Assembly (NCBI RefSeq): GCF_000156395.1
Contig: NZ_GG703818.1
Span: forward strand, 294,228 to 358,227
Direction: 5' to 3'
DNA: 64,000 nucleotides
From: Providencia rustigianii DSM 4541
GTDB taxonomy: Bacteria; Pseudomonadota; Gammaproteobacteria; Enterobacterales; Enterobacteriaceae
Below, piece by piece: positions 1 through 8,370 of the stretch. Each line of letters opens with the position of its first letter. The stretch's first letter is position 1. A program made the position numbers and the translations under genes. Below the pieces are notes generated by a model that made no database searches, had not been told where the DNA came from, and was given only the letters and a program-made list of their open reading frames with translations.

Positions 1-704
1 ACTAATTTTGAATTTTCGATATCTGATGGGCTGTTACCATCCGCCCAGCCACCAAAGGTGTAATTCAAGCCTGCGGCAATTTGCGCGGTGCTGTAATCTC
101 CATAATGGTTTAAGTAACCGCCACAACAGTTCATCAGGCGAGCAATCAAGGTTGCGCCCGGTGGCCATGATCTTGTCATTGTGCCACCCAGAGTACCCGT
201 ACCATAGTTTAGGTAGATTGACTCGTTACCATACTCTTTGATGATGCGTTTCATGTTGTCAGCAATGGCATCATAAGCCTCTTCCCAACTGATCCGCTTG
301 AATTTACCTTCACCACGTTTGCCTACGCGCATCATTGGATAGCGCAGACGGTCTGGGTTATAAACGCGACGGCGCATGGAGCGACCCCGTAAGCACGCCC
401 GTACTTGGTGTAGTCCGTCGTAAACGTCATCGCCGGTATTATCGGTTTCGACATATTTGATTTCACCATCAACCACATGCATGCGTAACGGGCAACGGCT
501 ACCGCAGTTAACGGTGCATGCACTCCAAACCACTTTTTCATCCCCTGCCGGGGCAGCTGTTTTTTGCTCGGTCTCCGCTGAGGCGCTGAACGGGAGAGAA
601 AATCCTCCAGCCGCCGCAGCTAAACCCGTTATTGTTCCGGCTTTAACAAATCCACGACGGGTTAGAGGAGCAAAAACAGCGGCTTTCTCTTTGATATTGG
701 CCAT
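1..704 (-). CDS. dmsA: Anaerobic dimethyl sulfoxide reductase subunit A, 5' part (runs off the window)
   Basis: Molybdopterin catalytic subunit of DMSO reductase, which uses DMSO or N-oxides as anaerobic electron acceptors outside the cytoplasmic membrane. The reading frame from the ATG at 704 stays open to base 1. It starts with a Tat signal (TRRGFVKAG, residues 15-23) and a hydrophobic stretch ending near SASAETE. Four cysteines follow (C63, C67, C71, C104; CTVNCGSRC ... ACLRG), matching the N-terminal 4Fe-4S site of DmsA. The segments NESIYLNYGTGTLGG and MNCCGGYLNHYGDYS match E. coli DmsA almost residue for residue. The C-terminal two thirds, and dmsB/dmsC if present, lie outside the window. 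An FNR-like half-match lies about 170 bp upstream. Family is certain; which dms paralogue cannot be told. Confidence 0.93.
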   Translation of the reverse strand, partial: MANIKEKAAVFAPLTRRGFVKAGTITGLAAAAGGFSLPFSASAETEQKTAAPAGDEKVVWSACTVNCGSRCPLRMHVVDGEIKYVETDNTGDDVYDGLHQVRACLRGRSMRRRVYNPDRLRYPMMRVGKRGEGKFKRISWEEAYDAIADNMKRIIKEYGNESIYLNYGTGTLGGTMTRSWPPGATLIARLMNCCGGYLNHYGDYSTAQIAAGLNYTFGGWADGNSPSDIENSKL

Positions 705-874
705 ATATAACTCGCTCACTTAGATTGCTTAAAAGGGTATGACGTCTGTTCGCTATAATTATTTGAATGTAGGCACGCAACCTGCGTGCGATTAGCGATA
801 AAACTACGAGCCACAAAAGTGGCAGTAATTAAAATTTTGATTTAATCAATATACCAATCACAAGAATTGAGGAG

Positions 875-888
875 TTGTTTTAGGTCAA
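875..888. promoter_or_regulatory. Weak FNR-like site upstream of dmsA
   Basis: TTGTT-TTAG-GTCAA matches 8 of 10 informative positions of the FNR consensus TTGAT-N4-ATCAA. It sits about 170 bp upstream of the dmsA start. E. coli dmsA is FNR-activated, so a site is expected, but this match is modest and its distance to a promoter is not established. Confidence 0.25.
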
Positions 889-1096
889 GAAAGTTATGGC
901 TTATTAAGCGAATGAGATTTATTATCCAATTGATTTTATAAGTAATTTTTAGACTTACGTTATATACTCGAATACATAAATAAGCGTTTTATACAAAAAA
1001 TACTACTGATGGTTGTAGCGGGATGAATAAATTACTTTAGTTTTCTTATTCCATATTAGTTATTTCTATTCCAGAAAAATAAGATTCAGAGATCAT

Positions 1097-1147
1097 AAAA
1101 AAGGCTTTATTTTTGATGGAAAAAATTTATTCCTCAAAAATAAAGCC
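1097..1147 (-). terminator. Rho-independent terminator of the racemase-Dcu operon
   Basis: Perfect 14-bp inverted repeat: GGCTTTATTTTTGA at 1103-1116 pairs with TCAAAAATAAAGCC at 1134-1147, and GGAA/TTCC in the loop can pair further. On the minus strand the stem is followed by a run of six T. It lies about 125 bp past the transporter stop codon. Confidence 0.8.
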
Positions 1148-1272
1148 AAGTCATCAAATTTAAATGTCATTTTGTTTAAGGATGTCGAACCTCTTAAATC
1201 AGCCAGAAATAGTTATCTTAACGTTTTCCTATTTCTGGCGATTATTCTCTGGTGCTGGTGATATTTAAACGG

Positions 1273-2574
1273 TTACACCACCATAGGCGCGATAATGAAA
1301 CCGAATGCGACTCCAGCAATAATTCCGCCTAATCCCGGCAACATAAACGGATGATTTAAAATATATTTCCCTACCCTAGTTGAACCTGTTGAGTCAAACT
1401 CCATGGCAGCCAATGAGGTTGGATAGGTCGGTAAAACGAATACCCCCGTAACCGCAACAAATGATGCAAGTATCGCCCATGTTGGTACATCCAATGCGAT
1501 GGCTAAAGGAATAATGAGTGGCGTGGTGGCCCCTTGGGAATAAAGTAATGCACAGGTAAAGAATAAAACTAATGAGAGTAAAATAGGATAGGAAGAAAGA
1601 ACATTTCCTGCGATCTCTTTTATTTGTACCATATGAGCATCAACAAATGTGGTACCTAACGTGACAATACCTAATATGACGGCCAGTGAACTCATTCCAG
1701 AGCGGAAAGTCGACGCTAACACAATCGAGTTCGGTGATGTCTTACAGAAAACTACCATTAAACAAGCCGCACTCAACATGCAGATAATAATGATGTCTCG
1801 CGTCCCCATTGGTTTTCCAATATCAAAACCAGGACGTAATTGAGGGAATGCCGCCAGAATAACAATACCGATAGTTGCAATAATAAATAAGATGACAGAG
1901 AATTTTTCTTTTGGTGTGCTTTCCCCTTTTTTCTCTTCATATTTATGGATTAAACCTTTCTGTAAACGGTCTAAATAAACTTCATCATCCTCTAATTCAC
2001 AACCTTGACGTGACGCAATGAATGCCGCAACCATTGCCGCGACAAAAGAGGCTGGTAAGCATACAGACATCACGGTAATAAATGTGACGCCATTGCCTTC
2101 CATGATGGTGAGCATTGCTGCCATTGCGGCACTAATTGGTGAACCTGAAATTGCAATCTGCGATGCCACAACTGAGCCAGCCAGTGTTCTTGACGGTCTA
2201 ACACCAGAGTCTTTCGCAATCTCGGCAATAACGGGAAGCATGGAGAACACGATAAAGCCTGTTCCCGCCATAATGGTCATTACCCACGTTGTAATCGGCG
2301 CAATGATATTGATATATTTTGGATTTTTCCTCATAAATGTACCCGCAAGGCGTACGAGGTAATCCATTCCTCCCGCCGCTTGTAATGCGGAAGCGGCGAC
2401 AACAACAGTCATGATGATTAAAATAACATCAACCGGGGGAGAGCCTATTGGTAAACCAAATCCGATGGTTAAAATCGCTAATCCTAATCCACCACATAAA
2501 CCGATACCGATTCCTCCCATTCGTATCCCGAAGAAAATCGCCCCTAATACAACAATGATTTCTAGAAAAACCAT
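1273..2574 (-). CDS. Anaerobic C4-dicarboxylate transporter, Dcu (DcuA/DcuB) family
   Basis: Inner-membrane carrier of the Dcu family, which exchanges or takes up fumarate, malate, aspartate and succinate under anaerobic conditions. The protein has 433 aa, the usual family length, with about ten to twelve hydrophobic segments and family-typical stretches: GGIGIGLCGGLG near the N-terminus, RKNPKYINIIAPI, AGTGFIVFSMLPVIAE, FVLPTYPTSLAAMEFDSTG and the C-terminal NHPFMLPG. I start at the ATG at 2574, ten codons inside the longest frame, because GGAG lies eight bases upstream. It is about 90 bp downstream of the racemase gene on the same strand, probably one operon, so aspartate is a likely substrate (inference). 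It resembles both DcuA and DcuB, so no symbol is assigned. Confidence 0.9.
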   Translation of the reverse strand: MVFLEIIVVLGAIFFGIRMGGIGIGLCGGLGLAILTIGFGLPIGSPPVDVILIIMTVVVAASALQAAGGMDYLVRLAGTFMRKNPKYINIIAPITTWVMTIMAGTGFIVFSMLPVIAEIAKDSGVRPSRTLAGSVVASQIAISGSPISAAMAAMLTIMEGNGVTFITVMSVCLPASFVAAMVAAFIASRQGCELEDDEVYLDRLQKGLIHKYEEKKGESTPKEKFSVILFIIATIGIVILAAFPQLRPGFDIGKPMGTRDIIIICMLSAACLMVVFCKTSPNSIVLASTFRSGMSSLAVILGIVTLGTTFVDAHMVQIKEIAGNVLSSYPILLSLVLFFTCALLYSQGATTPLIIPLAIALDVPTWAILASFVAVTGVFVLPTYPTSLAAMEFDSTGSTRVGKYILNHPFMLPGLGGIIAGVAFGFIIAPMVV

Positions 2575-2663
2575 AATCGTCTCCAATAGACAATATTTTG
2601 TCATTAGTAATATGAGAATTTATTTTTTGTATTAATTTAGTTTTTAAATAATTATTGTTATTT

Positions 2664-3371
2664 TTAATTTATTTTACCGATTCTTTTTTTATACCAATTA
2701 ATACCCGCCCGAACTAATGCGCCTGTTGAGTCGATATATTTATCAGGATGAGATTTAACTTCATTAGAAAGAATGACTGGAACTTCAGTACACCCTAAAA
2801 CAATAATTTCAGCACCATTTGAAAATAAAATATCTGCTTGTTTTTTCATAATGTCTTCTGCTAAAGAAAATTCACCTGATTTTAATAAATAAATACTTTT
2901 CATTATCATTTTTTGGTTTTCATTATCAGGTTTAATACAAATCAAACCTTGATCTTCAATACTCTGCTGATACAGCCCCATATGCATGGTGGCATCAGTA
3001 GCTAATAAACCAATTTTATTTTTCTGTGTAGAAATAACTTCATTCATTGTCGCTTCAATAATACTTAATATTTCTACATGGCATGATTTCTTAAGCTCAT
3101 CAAACCAAAAATGAGCGGTATTACAAGGAATAACGATGCATTCTGCGCCTGCAACTTCAAGTCTTTGAAGATAGTCCTCCATCAATGGAAGCGGTGAAAC
3201 CCCATGATTGAGTAGTGCCTCTGTACGGTCTGGAATATCTGGGATAGATGATATTATTAATGGAATGTGTTCCTGATCCTTATTTGCATGATTAAAAGTA
3301 ACAAATTTATTAAATAAATCGACAGTTGCCGCGGGTCCCATTCCACCTAGAACACCAATCAAACCTTTCAT
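2664..3371 (-). CDS. Aspartate/glutamate racemase family protein
   Basis: Cofactor-independent amino-acid racemase of 235 aa. The two catalytic cysteines of the family are present: C83 in IPCNTAHF and C194 in VLGCTEVP, with the N-terminal IGVLGGMGPAATVDLF signature. Such enzymes interconvert L- and D-aspartate, or glutamate in some members. The start at 3371 is chosen because GGGAG lies nine bases upstream and the protein then begins directly with the conserved MKGLIGVLGG; the longer frame adds 20 unconserved residues. It is followed by the Dcu transporter gene and faces a LysR regulator, suggesting an uptake-and-racemisation unit for aspartate that could feed fumarate respiration. Substrate choice is inferred from the neighbour. 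Confidence 0.88.
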   Translation of the reverse strand: MKGLIGVLGGMGPAATVDLFNKFVTFNHANKDQEHIPLIISSIPDIPDRTEALLNHGVSPLPLMEDYLQRLEVAGAECIVIPCNTAHFWFDELKKSCHVEILSIIEATMNEVISTQKNKIGLLATDATMHMGLYQQSIEDQGLICIKPDNENQKMIMKSIYLLKSGEFSLAEDIMKKQADILFSNGAEIIVLGCTEVPVILSNEVKSHPDKYIDSTGALVRAGINWYKKRIGKIN

Positions 3372-3525
3372 AATTAAAACTCCCAATATTTTATATCTTA
3401 ATTCTTTGATTGAAATACTTGAATATTTCAAATGAACTTAATTATTAATTTGTTCAATGAATTAAAGCATGAATAAGATTTATCAGTATTCTGAGCGTAA
3501 GAGAAATGCAAGTATGTATAGGCTG

Positions 3526-3540
3526 ATGCAAAAAGTGCAT
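3526..3540. promoter_or_regulatory. Candidate LysR-type operator (T-N11-A)
   Basis: ATGCA-AAAAG-TGCAT is an inverted repeat with 5-bp arms and T-N11-A geometry, the hallmark of LysR-type regulator sites. It lies in the divergent region, about 155 bp upstream of the racemase start. A further half-site (ATGCA) lies about 20 bp away. Binding by the neighbouring LysR protein is inference. Confidence 0.45.
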
Positions 3541-3630
3541 AGCAAATTTATTGGTTATTTCGATTTACTTCATTAAACTCGTGGTTAATAACTAATATTT
3601 ATCACTTTTTATCAAAATAAAAAATAGAGT

Positions 3631-3644
3631 TTGATTTTTATTAA
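3631..3644. promoter_or_regulatory. FNR-like site in the racemase/LysR divergent region
   Basis: TTGAT-TTTT-ATTAA matches 9 of 10 positions of the FNR consensus. It would fit anaerobic control of a Dcu-type transporter operon, but it is about 260 bp from the racemase start and chance matches are common in such AT-rich DNA. Confidence 0.35.
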
Positions 3645-3776
3645 TGTTTGAAACGTTATCGGCATGCATAATACGAATAATAGTGCCACAATAAATATTG
3701 AATAGTGTAACTAATAATTAACGTTAAACATCATTGTTATTATCTTTCCGTTTTATGTCATTTTAAGGCCAAGCAA

Positions 3777-4685
3777 ATGAAAAATATTGAAACTAAGTGG
3801 CTGTATGACTTTTTAACGCTAGAATCTTGTCGCCACTTTTCTCATGCAGCAGAACAAAGAAATCTATCTCAGCCCGCATTTAGCCGACGAATTAAAGCGT
3901 TAGAAGAAGCAATCGGCGTAGAGTTATTCGATAGAACAACATCACCCTTACAGCTTTCTGAAGAAGGTAAAATATTTCATTCACAAGCTCGCAGCCTTTT
4001 GCAGCAATTGGAGTGCAACCTTAATGAGCTGTCAGGGCATAATATTTTGAGCCTACCGAATATCAAAATTGCCGCAGCACATTCATTATCGTTAGCTCTG
4101 CTACCCAAATTAGTGCATTCATTGTCTGATTATGGTGGGGAGTTTGTTTATCATGTGGAAGCCATCGATGTCGTGCAAGTGGTCAACACACTAAGGGAGG
4201 GTAAGAGTGATTTTATTATCTCTTTCTATGACGAAGATTTAATGCAATCTCCTTTTTGCTGCTTAAACGTATTTGAATCCGAGCTATACCCCATTTGTGC
4301 GACAGATAAAAATGGAAAGCCCCTTTTTGATATTTACCAGCCCGAAGTTCCGTTATTGAATTATACCAGCGCCTCATATATGGGAAGGTTGGTCAATCGT
4401 CGGTTAAGTGAATTTGGAGCCATCAGTTCTAAAACTCTGTTTATGTCTTCAATGAGTGAGTTATTGAAAAACATGGCATTAGATGGGCATGGTATTGCTT
4501 GGTTACCCATTTATTCTGTTATCAACGAATTGAAAGAGAAGAAACTAGCCTGTTTGAATACCCCTGAACTGACAATTCCTATCCAAGTTTATATTTATCG
4601 CATGAATACGCGATTAAATAAAACCGCAGAAGATTTTTGGCGGATCTTAAAGAAAAATATACCCGAAGATTTAAAGCATCTATAG
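3777..4685 (+). CDS. LysR family transcriptional regulator
   Basis: A 302-aa protein of typical LysR length. The N-terminal winged helix-turn-helix spans about residues 5-65, with the signature FSHAAEQRNLSQPAFSRRIKALEEAIGVELFDR, followed by a linker helix and a substrate-binding domain from about residue 90. It is divergent from the racemase-Dcu operon across 405 bp that contain a T-N11-A inverted repeat, so it most likely regulates that operon, perhaps in response to aspartate or another C4-dicarboxylate. The effector cannot be read from the sequence. The ATG at 3777 begins directly with the MKNIETKWLYDFLTLE stretch typical of family N-termini. Confidence 0.88.
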   Translation: MKNIETKWLYDFLTLESCRHFSHAAEQRNLSQPAFSRRIKALEEAIGVELFDRTTSPLQLSEEGKIFHSQARSLLQQLECNLNELSGHNILSLPNIKIAAAHSLSLALLPKLVHSLSDYGGEFVYHVEAIDVVQVVNTLREGKSDFIISFYDEDLMQSPFCCLNVFESELYPICATDKNGKPLFDIYQPEVPLLNYTSASYMGRLVNRRLSEFGAISSKTLFMSSMSELLKNMALDGHGIAWLPIYSVINELKEKKLACLNTPELTIPIQVYIYRMNTRLNKTAEDFWRILKKNIPEDLKHL

Positions 4686-4770
4686 CAGGTAAGATAGGCA
4701 ACTAGTGATAGGATGGAAATGCAAAGATTTTGCCGCCAGCACAACGCTAACGGCAGAATATTGGAAGCAA

Positions 4771-5253
4771 TTATTTGATAGATTTTAACTGCTTGAGCGT
4801 ATCATCGACATCAATTTCGTCTTCGGTAAAAGTCAGCGTCGTGCCATGAAGCGTCTCGATAATTAATTTTTTCAGTGTACGCATTTGACCCGGCTTAATG
4901 TCAGATTTAGGTTTGATACTGTTCATCAAGGCGCCAATAGACAGCACCGTATTTTCTTTATCAATACGGGTATCTGCGGGTACATCTTCATAATAAATAC
5001 GGAAGGATTTTATCGCAGTCAGTTTAATGCGCTCGCCTGCAATATAAATATATTTGCTTTCCGGTATGACTTTAACGGCATAGGCAGACAAACCTTTGGT
5101 ATTGGTAGTCGGTTCGAAAGTCACCGCCGCATCTTTCTTGATCAGATCAGGATTGGAGACCTTAATCACATGAAAATAACGGTTATCCCCATTTTCATCT
5201 TTGATAAAGCCAAAACCTTTCTCTTCAAACCACGTTGTGATTATTCCGTTCAT
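4771..5253 (-). CDS. Cold-shock-domain protein with an uncharacterised C-terminal extension
   Basis: A 160-aa protein. Residues 1 to about 70 form a cold-shock domain with the RNA-binding motif EKGFGFIKDENGDNRYFHV, so it probably binds single-stranded RNA or DNA. Classical Csp proteins are about 70 aa; the remaining 90 residues (IYIAGERIKLTAIKSFRIYYEDVPADTR...) are not a second cold-shock fold that I recognise and end in an acidic, helical segment. The gene stands alone, convergent with the LysR gene and divergent from the pseudouridine synthase gene. Specific function unknown. Confidence 0.75.
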   Translation of the reverse strand: MNGIITTWFEEKGFGFIKDENGDNRYFHVIKVSNPDLIKKDAAVTFEPTTNTKGLSAYAVKVIPESKYIYIAGERIKLTAIKSFRIYYEDVPADTRIDKENTVLSIGALMNSIKPKSDIKPGQMRTLKKLIIETLHGTTLTFTEDEIDVDDTLKQLKSIK

Positions 5254-5436
5254 CGTTATTACCGCCTACTTAATATTTACTCAGTGTTCACAGCGCGCAG
5301 TATAAAACACAATGCTTGTACAGACCACGCCTTTGGTTTAAGTCTAGATGATAATTTTTTGGTGCGTGAATAGTGGGTTCGCTAGTCTGCTTAAAATTGG
5401 TTATCATCCAGCCTCACTCTTCGTCCGGATAGCCCG

Positions 5437-6135
5437 ATGTCTACCATTATTGATACCTTTATTGCCCCATTTTGCCATGATCCGATTGAGTATCTCTATC
5501 AGGATGACCACCTGATATTAATCAATAAGCCCTCGGGGCTACTTAGCCTGTCGGGAAAAAATCCCCAAAATTTGGATTCAGTGCATCATCGTATGGTCAA
5601 AATTTTTCCTGAATGTACGCTGGTTCATCGTCTCGATTTTGGGACATCAGGATTGATGGTGGTGGCTCGCAATAAAGCCATTAATGCCGCCCTTTGCCAC
5701 CAATTCAGCCAACGCACTGTAGGCAAAATGTATAGTGCGCTACTTTGTGGGCATTTGGATGATGATGAAGGTGTGATTGATGCACCGATAGCTAAAGATC
5801 CCGCGCTGTTCCCGCTCATGTCGATTAGTGCAATTAATGGCAAGCCCGCTCGCTCCCACTATCGGGTTATTGAACGTTTTTATCGAGAGTTGGATGATGG
5901 GGGGCAGTTACCGTTAACTCGGGTGCAACTTACGCCAGAAACGGGGCGGACTCACCAACTCCGTATTCATTGCCAGCTGTTAGGGCACCCGATTTTGGGC
6001 TGTGATTTATATGGTGGTCGCCTGTTATTAGGAACCGAACAGACTCCGCGATTGATGTTACATGCCTGCGAACTGGATTTTATCCATCCGGTCACCGGTG
6101 AACCGCTCAATACCCATAATGCCAGCCCGTTCTAA
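5437..6135 (+). CDS. RluA-family RNA pseudouridine synthase
   Basis: Isomerises uridine to pseudouridine in structured RNA. The 232-aa protein carries the catalytic motif HRLDFGTSG with the nucleophile Asp67, the N-terminal YQDDHLILINKPSGLLSLSG block and the C-terminal GRTHQLRIH and HPILGCDLY blocks. There is no S4 domain, as in RluA itself (23S rRNA U746 and tRNA U32), and the length is close to RluA (about 219 aa). Sequence similarity to E. coli RluA is clear but not strong, so it could be RluA or a paralogue with another target; no symbol is given. It stands alone and is convergent with yaiL. Confidence 0.85.
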   Translation: MSTIIDTFIAPFCHDPIEYLYQDDHLILINKPSGLLSLSGKNPQNLDSVHHRMVKIFPECTLVHRLDFGTSGLMVVARNKAINAALCHQFSQRTVGKMYSALLCGHLDDDEGVIDAPIAKDPALFPLMSISAINGKPARSHYRVIERFYRELDDGGQLPLTRVQLTPETGRTHQLRIHCQLLGHPILGCDLYGGRLLLGTEQTPRLMLHACELDFIHPVTGEPLNTHNASPF

Positions 6136-6152
6136 GCGGATATTATTGCGAA

Positions 6153-6692
6153 TTACCACATCAAATCATCAGGGATTTTAAAGTCTGCGTATGGGTCGTC
6201 TTCGTCTTGCGCTTCCTGACTCAATGCATTATTTAATACGATATAGCTCTCATCACGCTGAGCAATTTTGTCGGCAACAACCGCAGGGATAATCGCGTAT
6301 TCATTCACTTCTGGGTTGTCCGTTAATAAACGCGCGATGGCGAGACGCCCACTAATGAGCTGAGCTTGAGTGGTTTTATCCACAGAGACGTTTTTAATGA
6401 GATTATTATCAGTGAAGTTAAAACTGATATCGCCTCTTGCGATATGAATTCTATTCATTTCAATTAGCTGCTTCACTTGTGCTTTTGCTTCTTTCGATAA
6501 CACCGCTTGTTTTTGTTGTTCGCTTAGCTGCTTATCGCGCTCAAGCTGTGCTTTTTTGTTTTCTTCTACGGCTTCTCTAGCTTCTCGAGCCTGAACTCGT
6601 GATTTTTTTGCTGTTCTTTGGACTTTCGCCATTTTTTTGCTGGTGACGAGTCCCGCTTGGAGCATCTGCTCTTGTAAGGTAAGTTTTGCCAT
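6153..6692 (-). CDS. yaiL: YaiL-like DUF2058 protein
   Basis: A 179-aa protein of the YaiL/DUF2058 family, annotated in other enterobacteria as nucleoprotein or polynucleotide-associated. It begins MAKLTLQEQMLQAGLVTSKKMAK, the family N-terminus, followed by a strongly basic, then charged helical stretch (residues 20-75, probably coiled coil), and a conserved C-terminal domain ending in DPYADFKIPDDLMW. I start at 6692, not at the upstream ATG of the longer frame, because the family begins at this methionine. Role unknown; nucleic-acid contact is plausible from the basic segment. Confidence 0.85.
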   Translation of the reverse strand: MAKLTLQEQMLQAGLVTSKKMAKVQRTAKKSRVQAREAREAVEENKKAQLERDKQLSEQQKQAVLSKEAKAQVKQLIEMNRIHIARGDISFNFTDNNLIKNVSVDKTTQAQLISGRLAIARLLTDNPEVNEYAIIPAVVADKIAQRDESYIVLNNALSQEAQDEDDPYADFKIPDDLMW

Positions 6693-6847
6693 ATTGGTTT
6701 TAAGCCCATTGAATAAGATTTGAGGGATTATACCTGTTATTTCAGCGGGAGTGTTAGGGAATGGGGAGCAAAGGCTCTGACTGTCCCCATATCGCCAATA
6801 TCCAAGTGACATTAAGTCATGGGCTATTTCTATACGTAAAAAAGAGA

Positions 6848-7377
6848 TTATTGATATTCCACCTTGAGCCTTCCTATTGCCGTGAATGCCCCAAACTCGA
6901 TCTTTTTCCCTTCATCCAAAACCGGAGATACACTCAGTAATGGCTTGTTAGAATAGGTAAAATTACGGTACTCATTAGGGGATAATAACTTATTATCTGC
7001 TTGAATTTTTAAACCTAATTTTGGATTTGATGTCTTCACTAAAGTGGCATCAAAATCTGAAATATCACTCTCAAACTTGAGTTTTAAATTTGGGTTACTC
7101 GATGTATTACCACCGCAGTCTATAGCGTAATGAATATCTCTGGTATACCTTTCGCTGGTGAAACCATTCAAGTTCATTTCACCAAATGAAACCTCAATAG
7201 GGTTACCAGGTCCGTCATTACCATAAATATCACAGGTACTTTCAATCACATCAACTTTAATCGTCAATGAATACGTTTCTGCAAAACAAAAACCACTAAA
7301 AAAAATAATCAACGTGTTAATAAATACTGTAAATAATAAAAAGACTCTTTTTTTATTATTTTAATAAAAATCATCAT
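6848..7377 (-). pseudogene. Minor fimbrial subunit, out of frame with its start at a 7-A tract
   Basis: Last gene of fimbrial operon 1. The mature part (154 codons in frame from 7312) is pilin-like, with a two-cysteine immunoglobulin-like subunit pattern (ESTCDIY ... IDCGGN) and a C-terminal beta strand (GRLKVEYQ). The only in-frame start inside that frame is a TTG in the middle of the signal peptide. Upstream, ATGATG (7377-7372) with GGAG before it begins MMIFIKIIKK and then leaves the frame at seven A residues (plus-strand T-run 7348-7354). With eight A the two parts join into MMIFIKIIKKRVFLLFTVF... and a normal cleavage site FCFA|ET. So the gene is either off by slipped-strand variation, truly broken, or affected by a sequencing error. 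Confidence 0.7.
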
Positions 7378-7418
7378 AGCGATTCATACTCCAATCGTTA
7401 TAGTCAATAAGCTGCGTT

Positions 7419-8318
7419 TTAATTAATCACAATCGATAGAACGACATTTCCAACCCTCGAACCAGGCTCAGGATTCCCCAATGCAGATAATGTTGAATTA
7501 ACGGAGAATGCTAAATGGGTATTTTTCTTTATCTCGGCTTGAACCACATTATTCGACATGCACTTTCCTGAAACACACACATCCAATTGGCTTTTGACAC
7601 CTTGTGATAAATCAACTTCATTTTCAGGTAAAAATTGAAATGTCGCACTCATGTCCCCAGTACATGTGATATCACCATTAACCTTGGCAATATTACCGTT
7701 CACATTATTTGCATTCACTTCACCGTGAGATAGGGTTAATGGCATAAATATATCGCAAGAAGGCAATACCGGAATTTCTGGAACATGGATTGAACACGTT
7801 GTGCCCACTTCTTTCTCATTTATAAATATTCGTAAACACATATCTGCATAACCCGACGAAGAGACTTGAGTAGCAAATACGTTTATATAACCAACGGCAA
7901 ATCGTCCATATTTCACACCAAAATCAAGAAGTGTATCATTGCAATGCTTTGAAGAATTTCGTGTGACCGTATACGACTTCACTACTCCTAAAGCATATAT
8001 ATTACTAAAACCATCTAAAAGATAAGAGAATGGAGATGCCATCGTTTGAAATGTACCTATTGACGTCTTAGCTGTTACAATAACTTTAATATTACACTCT
8101 GGATTGGTACTATTTCTAATATCATCGGGGATATATAAAAAATAAGGCCCTACTGTTTCCGGAATTGTAGAATACGCACCATTAACAAGTGGATGCTTTA
8201 TACTAGTGGTATAAATACTATTCGGGTTTAATGGGTTTGCACTCACATTAAAATTAATTATAAATAATAGAGTCAGTATAATTAATTTTATAAAAAAAAT
8301 ATTTTTGTTTCTTAGCAT
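7419..8318 (-). CDS. Putative two-domain fimbrial tip adhesin of operon 1
   Basis: A 299-aa exported protein (signal peptide to about VSA, residue 27). It is much longer than a pilin. The N-terminal half (residues about 28-185) has no family match that I recognise and carries scattered cysteines; the C-terminal third (PSCDIFMPLTLSHGEVNANNVNG ... GNVVLSIVIN) has the pilin cysteine pattern and donor-strand end. This lectin-plus-pilin layout is that of PapG/FimH/MrpH-type tip adhesins, and its place near the end of the operon agrees. Receptor unknown. Low GC and lysine/asparagine-rich codons compared with operon 2 hint at a different origin. Confidence 0.7.
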   Translation of the reverse strand: MLRNKNIFFIKLIILTLLFIINFNVSANPLNPNSIYTTSIKHPLVNGAYSTIPETVGPYFLYIPDDIRNSTNPECNIKVIVTAKTSIGTFQTMASPFSYLLDGFSNIYALGVVKSYTVTRNSSKHCNDTLLDFGVKYGRFAVGYINVFATQVSSSGYADMCLRIFINEKEVGTTCSIHVPEIPVLPSCDIFMPLTLSHGEVNANNVNGNIAKVNGDITCTGDMSATFQFLPENEVDLSQGVKSQLDVCVSGKCMSNNVVQAEIKKNTHLAFSVNSTLSALGNPEPGSRVGNVVLSIVIN

Positions 8319-8370
8319 TACGCTATTACCTATTCATTTTTATCAATCAGTATATTTAAATACGATGGAA

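Larger units (their letters stand above)
705..1272. other. Intergenic region between dmsA and the Dcu transporter gene
   Basis: AT-rich, no plausible gene on either strand. It contains the putative dmsA promoter region, the weak FNR-like site and the terminator of the transporter gene, which are listed separately. Nothing else is seen. Confidence 0.7.
3372..3776. other. Divergent intergenic region, racemase/LysR
   Basis: No gene is seen. The region must hold both divergent promoters and contains the LysR-type operator candidate and the FNR-like site listed separately. Confidence 0.6.

Noticed and set aside
457-723. Plus-strand 88-codon open frame over the dmsA start
   Set aside because: It is the complement of the dmsA Tat-signal region, whose minus-strand translation matches DmsA.
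836-852. TTGATTTAATCAA as an FNR box near dmsA
   Set aside because: The half-sites are three bases apart where FNR needs four, so the geometry is wrong.
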